From contig JARWMV010000001.1 in assembly GCA_030998015.1 (NCBI GenBank), forward strand, positions 62,001 to 126,000: a stretch of DNA of 64,000 nucleotides. Reading direction: 5' to 3'. Positions 24,046-34,844 of the stretch are shown here, piece by piece. The translations under genes were made by a program, and so were the position numbers. The notes below the pieces were generated by a model. That model searched no databases. It saw nothing but the letters and a program-made list of their open reading frames with translations, and was not told the origin of the DNA. The DNA is from Ceratorhiza oryzae-sativae (lineage: Eukaryota; Basidiomycota; Agaricomycetes; Cantharellales; Ceratobasidiaceae). How positions within the stretch are numbered: position 1 is the stretch's first letter; each line of letters starts with the position of its first letter.

Positions 24046-24720
24046 CCGTTATGTCGTCCCCAAATGGAACCAGTTTGGTGAACACTACAAGTTCCAACCG
24101 GATCAAGAAGGCGCTCTCGGTTTCGTTCCCTTTCTCGCCCGATGCCCCGTCTGAAATCGCCTTGACTCCTAACAAAGGTCCTCACAATGATTCGTATCCC
24201 TTCTTCGGCCGAGGTGAGTTCTGGAAGTTTGGCTAATCATCCCGATGGTGATTAAGAATGTAGTTCTCGGGCATGCCACAGGCACTGAAGATTATACTTT
24301 TGGTCCTGGCTGCTACAAGTGAGTACCCAATGCTGCGCCAATACTGTATGACCTGACTCTTTGATAGCTATGACTAGCTTGCCAGCACTACACAAACCGA
24401 GCCTGGTGCACCACCAACAGAGGGGCCGAATTCTTTCACCACAACTACGGGATTTGACCGGAAGATTGAGAGCTCGATCTAGACGTATAAACCGGCTACT
24501 ACGGAATTGAGCGCCCAATGGGTCAACACAGACCTCGCCACCCCTACGGCTTATATCACCGATACGCAGGGTATGTGGCTAGGACCTCTATTAGTTTCTT
24601 CGCTGACGCTGTAAATTATAGGTGCGATGTCGCTCACTGGCGACCCCAATGCTACCACGCATTTGCAAGCACCGAAATCCTCGGAGGTCTGGTGCCGCAT
24701 CGGCTTGAATCGTCAACTGA
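24046..24720 (+). pseudogene. Broken copy of a secreted family of unknown function
   Basis: Compared with the copy at 25195-26339, the plus strand shows VVPKWNQFGEHYKFQPDQEG (versus YVSPSWNDYGEYGALQATQT), PFFGRG, EDYTFGPG, PGAPPTEGPNSFTTTTGFD and ELSAQWVNTDLATPT in the right order. The pieces are split by stops (after RCPV, after IESSI) and frame changes. The 5' part, including any signal peptide, is missing, and the left edge is the junction with the peroxidase fragment. Confidence 0.75.
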
Positions 24721-25194
24721 TTTGAAAAGTCTAGAAACTCAAATGCGTGCCTCCCGTTACCATGGTTTCTGTGTAATTTGCTGTTCTCGTTCTCTTGATC
24801 AAGTTATTGGTTCTGGTACGCTACTTCGATCATATGAATCATGGATTCACACATTTTGCTTCCTGTTTGAGCGTGCCTCTTGGTCCAAGAGATCTATCGT
24901 CTGCATTGATTGACGAGGCACAGGCTCTTAAGAATGTGTTGGCAATTGGTAACAGCCAGTCTGACAAATGGCCAGAGTGACCCTTGCGCTATACCAAAGT
25001 GATCGATTGAATTGACAGGATCAGATGTTACAGCCGCCCACGAGATTTCTGAAAATTGGCCCCACACTTGCCACAATCAGGGCAACCCCCAAGCTGTTGG
25101 CGTATATAGGCGGGTTTTGCGACGGCTTGGCTGTGTGTCTCCCCTCTTTCACTCCCGACGTTTACGTCCCCCACAGTCATTTCAGATATCGACA
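24721..25194. other. Intergenic between two family copies
   Basis: No coding signal recognised. Part may be the remains of the 3' end of the broken copy and the promoter of the next. Confidence 0.3.
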
Positions 25195-26339
25195 CTCATT
25201 TATGCGCTTCGTAGTTTTCGCCTCGTCGCAGCAGTCACTGCTCTTGCCCAGGGACCGCGGCCACTCAACCCGCCCAGTCTCTCACCGAATTTTCACGGTT
25301 GGGATGCGGCACCAGTCGAGCGGATCCCCACCACGAACGCCGAACGGTTTGCACGGGGTTTGCCACCTTTGAGCCCCAAGTCACGCCGGCGCCACCACGG
25401 TATTTGCTCCTGCAGCTCATTCGCCTTATCGGCTAACACAGCATAGCTCACTTGGCTGCCACGCGCGTGAGGTCTGCCCCTCGTTCCGAGACGTCTCCGG
25501 GATTCCTGTCTTGTAAGTCCTCGTTGTCACGGATGCATCCGGTCTCACTCTCCATGTAGAGCGTCATGCAACATTCTCGTGTCGTCCACTGATGGCACCC
25601 CACTCGGCTATGTTTCGCCCTCGTGGAACGACTACGGCGAGTATGGTGCCCTTCAGGCGACCCAGACTGGTGCCCTTGTGGTTTCGTTTTCATACCCGGT
25701 CAACTCACCCTATCAGCTCACTCTGGTTGCCATGAATAGTCCAAGCGCCAACTATCCCAACTTTGGCGCAGGTATGTTTTCACGTGGGTTGTTAGCGCGG
25801 TTGCTCAGTCGAGGATACAGTGGCCGGTTACTCCGCAGACCAAAACGAGCCTAAGTTTGGTCCTGGCGAATACAAGTAAGTGGACGCCCACCATTCCATT
25901 CAGACTTCTGGCTAAGATTACCGACAGCTATGCATATATAGCGGGCACCTTGGACACCCCTGTTGGCGCCGTTCCTCAAAAGGGTTCAAATTCATACACC
26001 TCGGCCACGGGGCTCGACGCCATGACTGAAAGTGCAATCTGGACCTATGACTCAGCCACGGGGGCCATTACTGCACAGTGGATCAATCCTGACGGTAGCG
26101 CGCCTGCGACACAGGTCGCGATTGTTAGCGGTTCGTTCAGTCTTTGTCAATTCAGGCTGGCGTCTGACATTGTCATATGCAGGTGTTCTGATTCTCACTG
26201 GGGACGTGGAGGTCTTGTCCGCAAATTTGCAGCTGCCTGTTGATGCCGTTGTGAGTTTTGGTCAGCATCCCTTGAACTTACGCTTATCACGAGCATTCAG
26301 AACTTCAAATGCGTATCTCCGGTTCTTTCTCCTCCTTGA
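25195..26339 (+). CDS. Secreted protein of unknown function, start uncertain
   Basis: Near 25195-25300 the reading LIYALRSFRLVAAVTALAQG looks like a signal peptide but lacks an in-frame ATG. It is followed by TNAERFARGLPPLSPKSRRR, a word I associate with a secreted basidiomycete family of unknown function. After a gap containing a probable intron come VSSTDGTPLGYVSPSWNDYG, ALVVSFSYPVNSPYQLTLVA, PNFGAG, then KFGPGEYN, AYIAGTLDTPVGAVPQKGSN, ESAIWTYDSATGAITAQWIN and, after the last intron, NFKCVSPVLSPP ending at 26339. Beta-rich, with no catalytic motif. The missing ATG and the unclear join near 25400-25560 may mean this copy is also damaged. Its broken sister lies just upstream, so the pair is a tandem duplicate. 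Confidence 0.55.
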
Positions 26340-27034
26340 TTTGCTCAACTGGCTATGTTCACCAGCTGCTTCAGTATGTTAATTTGGTCGCAAATCATAA
26401 AGCTCTATTAGTTCCCCACTTGACTTACACTTACGGACAAAATAAATGAATCACGTGCTGAAAACCTGCCAATGGAGCTCTGTGACAAACGGTTTTCGTG
26501 TTTCAAACTGAAAAGTAACATTGTGACAAACACATAAAAACCATTTCAAACTGTTTACAGTGACTACTAGCACATGATCAATAAAAATACATATATAACA
26601 AACCACATTTAAAAAAGTGGTCAAACTGCTTGGAAGCAAGAAGGGGGAGAATCAGAATAAAACCAGAGAATTAAGGCAACAAGGCAAAGAAAGGTGGTTT
26701 GGGACAATCAGTAAGAAAGGAGTGAAACATCAATCTTTTGGTGCTTTTTGGTAGTGATCTTTTGGAGAGTGGTGGTTTGACTACTTGAGTAAGCTTTGCC
26801 AGAGTTGTTGTATCAGATACCATGTTTGTCAGTAGGCTTGAAGCTAGTGAAGTACCATCTGTGGCTTCAACTTCAAAATGTTGTGGACTGCCTGGCAAAG
26901 GTGGTGCCTTGTCACTATTGTATGCAGGTGTTCCCAGAGCAAGTACATTGCTGATGTAAATTGCAGTAATGGCTCTACTGTTGTAAGCCACCCTCATTTG
27001 TCATCCTGCTTTTTTCTACTTGGCTGGACTTTGA

Positions 27035-27140
27035 CCTTTGCTGTGCCCAGCTGGACCTCTGTCTATTATTAGACCAGCACAACCTCCAAGCCACCCCCTT
27101 ACAGCCTAGCAACAAAGGCTCAAGGAAGTGCTTGGCTGTG
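27035..27140. repeat. Inverted repeat, left arm (pairs with 28800-28908)
   Basis: CTTTGCTGTGCCCAGC, TCTATTATTA and CTCAAGGAAGTGCTTGGCTG on the plus strand match the minus strand of 28800-28908 with a few mismatches. Confidence 0.8.
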
Positions 27141-28075
27141 TCTTGTTACAGGTCAGGGTACACTTGAATATCTAGAGCTTAAGTGAATGTAGATATGTTA
27201 GTATACACTAATTGTACTCAATACTTCTTAGACTAGAGTAAGAAGGCTCAAAGTAGTTGCAATGCAATCAAGTAACACTCAAGGTAGTCTTAATATTTCA
27301 CAGTGTAAACTGACTAATTTATAGTTATAAACAGCAAGACTACTATGGTCAGGTTCCTTTGTATATCTTAAATGTAGTTCAGCCTTAGTTGCTTGGACTA
27401 ACTGATACTAATCTTAATACTAGACTTAAGCAATAGCTTATAGGATAGATGGTGGACTGCCTAATGCATGTACTTCCTCAGCTACAGGTACTTAGATTTC
27501 CTCTAATAGCTGGTACTTAATGTTACACTCAATCAGGCAATATTGTATCCTTATATATCTCTGTATATAAGATACAATGAATCAGACAGTATATAACTAA
27601 TATGGTACTTTATTCCTCAGTACTAGTTATATAAGAAATCACACACAGACAAAAGAAAATAGAAAGAGAAAAGAAACCAATAACCAGTCTGGGTTGAGTA
27701 AGAGTAGGAGGTAGAGGAGGTGGTCTGGAAGGGCCTCAGAGGAGGTCCTTTTATACCCTGAGGAGGGCATTCCAGAGCCAAATAGATGCATGCATGCCAG
27801 TGTGATCATCAAAAGAGGGTACTGCTATACTTGGGGTACACCCTAGCCCAGTATAGGATAAGGGAGTAAAGACAGGGTGTGGATCAAAGGCATTGATGCA
27901 TCTGAGACCTGCTATTGGCTGGTAGATCATATTATCATAGTATATACATGTAATGAACAGAGGCTACATCTCAGTGAGTCATAAAGTGAGTCAGAGAAGC
28001 TTCTGGATCAATTTGGGAAGCTCTCCTGACTCACTGGAGTCATTAGATCTTGATTGATGGTCCAGTAAGATTCTA

Positions 28076-28310
28076 ATGATCTTCGGGCCATTCCGGCGCG
28101 AGGATCTGGTGGATCGCGACGATCTTCGGGCAGCAGATACTGCCGAAGATTAGCTATCGATAGAGCATAAGATCGCTTTGATAGCATAAGCGGTTGCCGA
28201 GATATGAGCGGTGCGATGTTGTAATCAATATCTCCTGATAAGAGGAAATATTGCAACCTCTGTATCTCTCTGAGATCTTATCGTAAAATCTTAATAAAAT
28301 ATGCGTTGGA
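28076..28310. other. CpG-rich island inside the CpG-depleted block
   Basis: About twenty CpGs in some 230 bp (for example CATTCCGGCGCGAGG and GATCGCGACGATCTTCGGG) against almost none on either side. GATCTTCGGGC occurs twice, 40 bp apart, and ATCTTCGG...CCGAAGAT forms a small hairpin. No terminal repeats or gene are recognised. Confidence 0.75.
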
Positions 28311-28799
28311 GAGCAGGAATTTTGTACTATTTAATGGAACAGAAAATAGTACAATTCAGAGTGCATACAAATTCAAGTATTTCACAATTTAATTACAGAG
28401 GCATTGCTTGAGGTTGGCAGAGCAGACTAAAATAATAGAAAATGTTAGTGATCCATAACATAAGGCAGGTCTGATGTGTGATTCCCTGAGTAGGGTCATC
28501 ACACCACTTAGGTGTCACTAAGTGGGTCTTGAAGCAGGAATGATGTATATGTCACTCAAGCACACAACTTAGTGACTTGTGGCTAGATGCAAAGGTTTGC
28601 ACTGCCTCAGTAGGGGGGGGTGGCTAGATGTGCTAAGGCTGGCTTAAGCAGTCTCTATGGAGGGTGGTCACAAGGGACTCAGAGATGAGACCCAGGAGTA
28701 GAAGGGGTGTTGACAAGTTTGAGGGCAAGCTGGTGTTCACTGGCTCAGTCTCAGCTGTATTTATACTGTACCTACATGTGAGGCTGTACACTGGTTATG

Positions 28800-28908
28800 C
28801 ACAGCCAAGCACTGCCTTGAGCCTGTGTTGCTATGCCTTAAGAGGGTGGCTGGGAGGTGGTGCTGGTCTTAATAATAGACCAAGGTCTGGCTGGGCACAG
28901 CAAAGGCA
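28800..28908. repeat. Inverted repeat, right arm
   Basis: Reverse complement of 27035-27140, including GCCAAGCACTGCCTTGAG and GGGCACAGCAAAGGC. Both arms lie in the CpG-depleted block. Confidence 0.8.
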
Positions 28909-29064
28909 GGTGTTTGAGTGGAGTATGGCTGGGGTAGGAAAAGAGGGGAGGCAAGTTGGGGGTGGCTTGTGACAAATGGGGCTTCCCCAAAACATAGAAA
29001 ATAGAGATGAAATAAAATAGTATAAAATCAGAATAAATTTGTGCTCATGGTCTAGGCCATGACA

Positions 29065-29200
29065 TTATCCTGCTGAAATATGACCTTCCCCAGCTCCATC
29101 CCTGAATGCTTGAGGCTGCATGAAAATTTGTCCCCCAAAATCTCCAGATAAAGCTCCTTATTCAATGTGTGCTCTAACCTGTACCCTATTCCTGCACCAC
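29065..29200 (-). pseudogene. Tc1/mariner-type transposase, middle fragment
   Basis: The minus strand reads GIGYRLEHTLNKELYLEIL and MELGKVIFQQDN, which continues exactly from GCMGWGG at 36697 once the retrotransposon and one ACCAC copy are removed. The QQDN stretch precedes the second catalytic Asp of the DDE triad, which has been cut off by the LTR element at 29064. Confidence 0.85.
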
Positions 29201-29560
29201 TGTCAACAGCAACAAGTCAGGTGACAAGGAAAATGATAAGAAAAGAACTTGTATTTGACAAGGTCAAGTTCTTGAGGAGTCCTCTGCAAACTTGACCTGG
29301 TTTATATACATGATACAAGCCATATCATAACAAACAAGTCTGTACAGTGAGTCATGACCAATAAGAGATAGAAGCAACTGCAGAACTGCAGAATTTCACA
29401 TTGGAGTTGAAATGCATCTTGCTTATCAGCCTGGAACATCCTTTGAGTCACATGACACAGATATACCATAAAAGGCAAGTATGTTTCAAAAATGATCTCA
29501 TAAAATGTAATAAATCAAGAAAATATTATAGAGTAGATATATGCATGTCAGCTTGTGACA
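29201..29560 (-). repeat. 3' LTR of the gypsy element
   Basis: 360 bp with TGTCA...TGACA ends. About 5% different from the 5' LTR; nearly all differences are transitions, and six are paired TG/CA exchanges. Minus-strand TATATAAA lies near 29301-29310. Confidence 0.92.
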
Positions 29561-31220
29561 CTTCCCCCCTTCAAGGCATGGGGGTCATGGGGTGCCTTTG
29601 GATGTGACTTGACATAGTCAGCCATGAGTTCTGGTGCATTTACCAGGTCATTGTAAGTTAACCATTGTTGCTTGTCATAACCAAGCCATTTGACATAGTA
29701 TTCCAAGACATTAGACCTTTTGTTGTATTGCAACTTTATGATCTGTTCCACTTTGAATTCTTCTTCCCCTTCAGGAGTTACCACAGGTGGTGGTGGGGGA
29801 ACCTGATGCCCATAGGGGTTGTCTTTATATTTGGTCAGGAGTGAAACATGAAATACTGGGTGTATTTTCATGGTCATCAGCAAGTCCAGTTTGAAGGCAT
29901 GAGTGCCATGTTGTGCTACCACCTTGAATGGTCCAACTCTCTTGTGGGCCAGTTTCCTGGAGGCCTGTTGTGTCTGTATGTTCTTGGTGTCAAGCCAGAC
30001 TTTGTCTCCAACCTTAATGGCTTCTGGGGTCCAATGTTTCTGGTCATAATATTCTTTGATCCTCTGGTTTGATATTTCCAGAGCAGCCTTAAGTTCATTG
30101 TGACCCTTTTGGAGCCATTCTGCATGGTTGTCTGCTAAGGGGAGTTCTTGTCCCTCCCTGTCCCCAACTGCCAACCTTGGATGGAAACTGTAGTTTGCAA
30201 AGAATGGTGATTTGCCAGTTGAGGCATTGATGCCATTATTGTAGGCAAATTCAGCCAAGGGTAAGAGTGAGACCCAATTGTCCTGCCAATCTGATACATA
30301 GTGTCTGATGTACCCTTCTACTACTTGGTTAGCCCTTTTGGACTGGCCATCTGTTTGAGGGTGATATGCTGTAGAGTAGGAAGGTTTTATATCCAGCCTT
30401 TTGTACAGGTGCCTTAGGAATTTGGATGCAAAGTTGGGGCCACAGTCTGAAATGGTTTTCCATGGTAACCTGTGAAGTTTCCATACATAAGTTAGGAACA
30501 GGTTTGCACAATCCATAGTGCTGGCCTCTGATTGACATGGAATAAAGTGGACCACTTTTGTCAGGCAGTCAACAACTATAAATATGGCATTGAACCCTTC
30601 TGACAGGGGTAACCCAGTGATCAGGTCATAGGTGATTTCCTCCCAAGGCTTTCCTGGTGCTGGTATTGGGTTTAGGAGCCCTGGGGAACTTGGTTGCTGT
30701 GCTTGTTCCTGATACAGGATTCACAATGTGTCACATATTTGTTGACTGATTTTTTCATTGACAACCACATGTATTTGCAGTTTAACAATTTGTATGTTCT
30801 GAACTGCCCTGGGTGTCCTGCTGCTGGGTTATCATGACAACTTTCAATAACCAGCTTGCCAAGTTCTTTGTTATTTGGGACATAGATTTGGCCCTTGTAT
30901 CATAAAAGTCCTTTGTCCCATTCCCAATTTTTGACCTTCTCATTGTTGTCTAAGGCTTTCAGCACTTTTGATAGGTGCTTGTCCCCTGGGATAGCATCCC
31001 TAATGAGTTGTTCCAGGTTGTGGTCTGGCATGATTGCTTGTAGCCACAGTGATTTTAGCTCCAAAAATTGGTTTTGTGCAAGCAGAGCTTGGCTCTCACT
31101 CCCCTCTTCAGGGATGTGCCTTGACAGCCTAGAGAGTATGTCTGCCCAGCCATTCTTTGCTCCTTTGATATATAAAATTTTGAATTCAAATCTGGATAGG
31201 AACTTGTGCCATCGTGTGAC
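29548..31220 (-). pseudogene. pol: pol 3' part: RNase H end, integrase, chromodomain
   Basis: Continues from the TGA at 31221-31223 in the same frame (WHKFLSRFEFKILYIKGAKN). A second TGA follows at 30900-30902, then the HHCC integrase finger (HDNPAAGHPGQFRT...CESC). A one-base frameshift near 30690 precedes KPWEEITYDLITGLPLSEGF (first catalytic Asp). From 30555 the frame is open: second Asp in SDCGPNF, YHPQTDGQSKRANQVVEGYI with the QTDGQSKRAN region where the catalytic Glu usually sits, NGINASTGKSPFF, then a chromodomain (EEFKVEQIIKL, YYVKWLGYDKQQWLTYNDL). Chromodomains steer chromovirus integration to chromatin marks. The reading is broken, so no intact polyprotein can be made. Confidence 0.9.
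29561..29572 (-). promoter_or_regulatory. Polypurine tract
   Basis: Minus-strand GAAGGGGGGAAG directly abuts the 3' LTR start, the expected primer site for plus-strand DNA synthesis. Confidence 0.85.
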
Positions 31221-32903
31221 TCAGCCATTCAGCAGCTGATTTGTCTTCCAATACTCCACATTTTTGTGATCACAAAAAATGTTTACTGGGTGTTTGGCCC
31301 CTTCTAGCAAGTGATGCCAGTGTTTGAGGGCCTTTATAATTGCCAGCATTTCTTTGTTGTAGATATTGTAGTTCCTTTCTGCTGGAACCATAGCTTTGGA
31401 GTAGTAGGAGATTGGGCAGAGCATTCCATCCTCTCCATATTGTAATAGTACAGCACCTGTGGTGTAGCCTGAGGCATCTGTTTCCAGGATAAATGGTTTA
31501 CTAGGCTCTGGCTGAATTAGGAGGGGGGCCTCCTTTAGTTTCTGCTTCAATGAGTTCCATGCTTGATCCCTCTCCTCTGTCCATTCCCATTTTACATCCT
31601 TCTTGACTAATTTGTAAAGACATTTTGTAATTTTTGAAAAGTCCTTTATGAAGTGTCTTAACCAATTTGCAAATCCCAGCCCTTCCAGGACTTCAGTTGG
31701 GTTGGTAGGGGTTGGCCATTTGACAGCCTTTTCAACCTTGGCTGGGTCCACTTTAATTCCCTGGGGGGTCACTACTATTCCTGGGTAATTGACCTTGGTG
31801 ATGTCAAAAGCACATTTCTCCAGAGCACAGTACAAGCCAGCCTTTTGAAGACAACACAAGACTTCTCTGACATGTTCATCATGCTCTTCTTGGGTTTTGG
31901 AGAACACCAGTATGTTGTCCATATAAATTACAACATAGATGCCCTTGATGTCTTGGAATTCTTCTTGGATCATAGCCATAAATGTCCCTGGTGTGTTCTT
32001 CTGGCCAAATTGCATGACTAAGGGCTCATACAACCCATACTTGGTCTTAAAAGCAGCTTTCCATTTGTCTCCTTCCTGAATCCATATAAGATTAAAACCC
32101 CATTTTAAATCACACTTGGTGAATATCTTTGCCCTGTGCAAGGTCTCCACAATATCATTGATGTATGGGAGTGGGTATACATTGGAGACAGTCATCTCAT
32201 TTAGCTGCTGGTAGTCAATGCACATGTGCAACTTCCCATTCTTTTTTTTCACAAATATGACAGGGGATGCCATTGGTGACCTTGATGGCCTAATATGCCC
32301 TGCTTTCAACTGGCAGTCCAAGGTCTTGTGCAATTCTGCATCCTCTTTGATACCCACACTATATATGGGGCCATGCCTTGGCTTAGCATCTGGTTTTAAG
32401 TCTATCTCCATATCCCACTTTCTATGAGGTGGTAATGGCTGGACATTGTCTTCTTCAGCAAATATTTTCTTGAATTCTTTGTACTTTGCTGGAAGCAAGT
32501 CTAGAGCATCCAACTGGAGCTCCTTGGGTTCATTTGCCTGCACATGTAGGGGTTTGGTAATGCAATGCTTTAAGCATATTGGTGAGTTGAATTTCATGTC
32601 CTTTCTGTCCCAATCAATGTCAGGATTATGGAATTTGAGCCATGACATGCCCAGGACTAGATTGTTTTTGCCAATGTTCACAATGTAAGCACTGAGAATT
32701 TCTTGGTGCTCCTGAATGCCCAGCTCAAAGGTGCAAAAATGGGTTACAGACCTGGAGTCAATCTCCCTTCCATCAATTACTTGTAGTTTTTTTGGTGTTT
32801 TTAGGGTGACAATAGGGATACAATGTTGTTTAACAAGGTTTTCATGTATAAATACTGATGTGGCCCCTGAATCAATCATGGCCCATCTGTTGAACTTTTT
32901 CAT
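31221..32903 (-). CDS. pol: pol 5' part: protease, reverse transcriptase, RNase H
   Basis: A 560-codon open frame. The aspartic protease motif is DSGATSVFI near residue 11. RT follows with HRKWDMEIDLKPDAKPRHG, VIFVKKKNGKLHMCIDYQQL and TKCDLKWGF. The palm active site reads IYMDNILVFS where family members have YxDD, so the second Asp is Asn. RNase H shows ETDASGYTTGAVLLQ and AERNYNIYNKEMLAI. The frame ends at a TGA where an Arg or Trp codon is expected (LLNG*VTRW). The protein would be made within a Gag-Pol precursor and act in cytoplasmic particles, but this copy is presumably catalytically dead. Confidence 0.92.
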   Translation of the reverse strand: MKKFNRWAMIDSGATSVFIHENLVKQHCIPIVTLKTPKKLQVIDGREIDSRSVTHFCTFELGIQEHQEILSAYIVNIGKNNLVLGMSWLKFHNPDIDWDRKDMKFNSPICLKHCITKPLHVQANEPKELQLDALDLLPAKYKEFKKIFAEEDNVQPLPPHRKWDMEIDLKPDAKPRHGPIYSVGIKEDAELHKTLDCQLKAGHIRPSRSPMASPVIFVKKKNGKLHMCIDYQQLNEMTVSNVYPLPYINDIVETLHRAKIFTKCDLKWGFNLIWIQEGDKWKAAFKTKYGLYEPLVMQFGQKNTPGTFMAMIQEEFQDIKGIYVVIYMDNILVFSKTQEEHDEHVREVLCCLQKAGLYCALEKCAFDITKVNYPGIVVTPQGIKVDPAKVEKAVKWPTPTNPTEVLEGLGFANWLRHFIKDFSKITKCLYKLVKKDVKWEWTEERDQAWNSLKQKLKEAPLLIQPEPSKPFILETDASGYTTGAVLLQYGEDGMLCPISYYSKAMVPAERNYNIYNKEMLAIIKALKHWHHLLEGAKHPVNIFCDHKNVEYWKTNQLLNG

Positions 32904-33074
32904 ATTGTATGCAGACTTGTGTTCAGGGGTTGTGTGCAGAGGAAATGCATGAAAGAAAAAACTGAAGTTGTGATTGGTTTCCTAACAACATACATTCTAT
33001 TTCCATATTTTTATTTTCATTCTGCACATTTTGTAACATAGTGCCCAAGACTGCCCCCCTGGCATGGTTTGAGC

Positions 33075-34466
33075 TCATTCTTTTACCAACTCATCATCAG
33101 TTGTTTCTACATCTTCTACAACTGCCTTGTATCCCAACATCTTGGCTGAGGGACATTTGGCAGCAATATGACCATGCCCTCCACAGTTGTAGCAGGTATT
33201 CATCCCCTTTCCTTTTCCTGCACTATCCAGGTCCATTGCATCTGGGTCTTTTGCCTTGGGGGCTGCCAGTGGATGATTGTCCTTCTTTATGTCCTTAAAG
33301 GATTCTTGTACATTGGAGTTGCTACCATCATTGCAAACAGTAGGAACCATGAAACCCTTGGCATTGGGCCCAATGGCCACAATTTGGCCCTTTACCACTT
33401 TACCATCCTTGATCTTGTATACCTGCTCCCCATTCCTGAACTTCTCTTTTGGGGGGCTGTTGTGGGAGGTAGTTGTTGGTTTACTGGACAAGGCATTATT
33501 GCTGGTAGACTTATTGCCTCCATGGGATGTCCTTTTACTACCAAACAAGATAAGGTGGCAGTCAATTTCCAGGGCCCACTGAGTGAGTTGGGCAAAGGTC
33601 TTAGTGTGGGGATTGTAATTTTGGGCCACCATGCTGTCTGTCACATTGGATGACAAGCCATCATAGAATTGGTCATGCATGGCTGTATCATTGTAATTGA
33701 GCCCAGTTGAGTATAAGTTGAACAGGGTGAGATAATCTTGGACCATCTTGGATTGTTTCAATTTCTGCCATTTATTGCAGTTATTTTCAGTGCAGTTCAA
33801 GTCCCCATAACAGGTAGTGAATTCTTGCCAAAACAGGTTGGCATTGTGAAGCCATGGGACTGTGGTTCCAGGGTTTAGGATTTTGAACTCTTTGTATGAG
33901 TTGACCCATTCAGCAGCAGATCCTTCTAGATAGGATGTGATAAAGGCAACCACCTGATCAGCAGAGTGCCCACTCATGTTTGTGTTGATATATTGAGCAC
34001 ATGTGATTCTAAAGGAGATGGTGTCTTCATGCTTTGTGCCATTGAACTTTTGGGGGGCAGCCATTTTAACCTTGGTGGTTGATATGCTAGGGGTAGTGGT
34101 GGTTGCTGGTTGTGGCTGGGTCATGCTAGAAGAGGGTTGTATTTGGGCAGCACCTGAGCCACCTGGGGAGGTATTGATTTGTGCTTCAATGCATGTGATA
34201 GTGGTTTGAAGTATTGTTAACATGCCAACTAGGTTGTTAACATTGGTGGCCAGTCTGGCCACATTGGTGTCTATCTTGGTCTGGTTTGTTGTGAGTTTTG
34301 CTTTGAGCAAGTCCATGTAGGTTTTATTATTATGCTCAACATCTCCAATATCATTTTGGAGGTTATTGGTTTGTTCTTGCAATTCGTCCATTGACTGAAG
34401 CATATAGATGACTTTTTCTCCATCAGACATATTTGCCCAAGCAGGGGCAGGGGGTTGTGATGCCAT
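33075..34466 (-). CDS. gag: Gag with CCHC zinc knuckle
   Basis: ATG at 34464-34466 opens a 463-codon frame. The N-terminus has a helical, coiled-coil-like stretch (NLQNDIGDVEHNNKTYMDLL). The retrotransposon gag core lies at about residues 135-300 (KFNGTKHEDTISFRI, FITSYLEGSAAEWVNSY, WQEFTTCYGDLN, YLTLFNLYSTGLNY). A zinc knuckle CYNCGGHGHIAAKC (CX2CX4HX4C) sits near the C-terminus. Gag packages the element RNA into virus-like particles. It is uninterrupted, unlike pol, so it could still be translated. The following pol frame starts about 170 bp downstream in another frame. Confidence 0.92.
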   Translation of the reverse strand: MASQPPAPAWANMSDGEKVIYMLQSMDELQEQTNNLQNDIGDVEHNNKTYMDLLKAKLTTNQTKIDTNVARLATNVNNLVGMLTILQTTITCIEAQINTSPGGSGAAQIQPSSSMTQPQPATTTTPSISTTKVKMAAPQKFNGTKHEDTISFRITCAQYINTNMSGHSADQVVAFITSYLEGSAAEWVNSYKEFKILNPGTTVPWLHNANLFWQEFTTCYGDLNCTENNCNKWQKLKQSKMVQDYLTLFNLYSTGLNYNDTAMHDQFYDGLSSNVTDSMVAQNYNPHTKTFAQLTQWALEIDCHLILFGSKRTSHGGNKSTSNNALSSKPTTTSHNSPPKEKFRNGEQVYKIKDGKVVKGQIVAIGPNAKGFMVPTVCNDGSNSNVQESFKDIKKDNHPLAAPKAKDPDAMDLDSAGKGKGMNTCYNCGGHGHIAAKCPSAKMLGYKAVVEDVETTDDELVKE

Positions 34467-34844
34467 TTCAGGGAGATCTCAGATAAATTCTAGGAGTGAC
34501 AGAGGTGATAGGGAATTACAGGGAATTGAGAGTTGTTTTGGTAGTAGAAGGTTTCTGTACCCTGCACAAGTCTGTGAATTTCAAAGTTTCCAATCCCCCC
34601 AAATCTCAGCCATGTATCATCCAAGTCCCAACTCTTGGTGTCCTGGCAACAATATGGCAGTTCCTCCCTCTTCAGTTTAGTTTGATCCCAAAGGAGTGCT
34701 TCCTTGGGGAAAATTGATTTGGGCTGCTGGAAGGGGTGCTTCTTCCTGAATTGGCAAGCCCATGCTACTTAGAAAGATAGGATGAGGGAGGTCTGAAGGA
34801 GTTGAGAAGGTAGGGAAGGCATACTTGTGGGGTCCAGTTGTTTC
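34467..34844. other. Leader between gag and the extra ORF
   Basis: Internal leader of the gypsy element. No coding signal beyond very short frames. Confidence 0.4.

Larger units (their letters stand above)
26540..29064 (-). mobile_element. Degenerate LTR-type element(s) inserted in the transposase gene
   Basis: The right end is clear: on the minus strand the element begins TGTCATGGCCTAGACCATGA at 29064, the same end as the solo LTR at 35265, and it interrupts the Tc1 transposase reading immediately after QQDN. Inside, a minus-strand TATAAAA (about 27749-27755) followed by AT-rich, promoter-like sequence resembles an LTR. An open frame 26671-26997 (minus) has no recognised domain. Blocks 27035-27140 and 28800-28908 are inverted copies. 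I could not find the left terminus or target duplication, so the number of elements is unknown. Confidence 0.5.

Noticed and set aside
28008..28256. Minus-strand frame across the CpG-rich island
   Set aside because: The frame stays open through the island, but nothing in it resembles a known protein and it spans the boundary of two sequence types.
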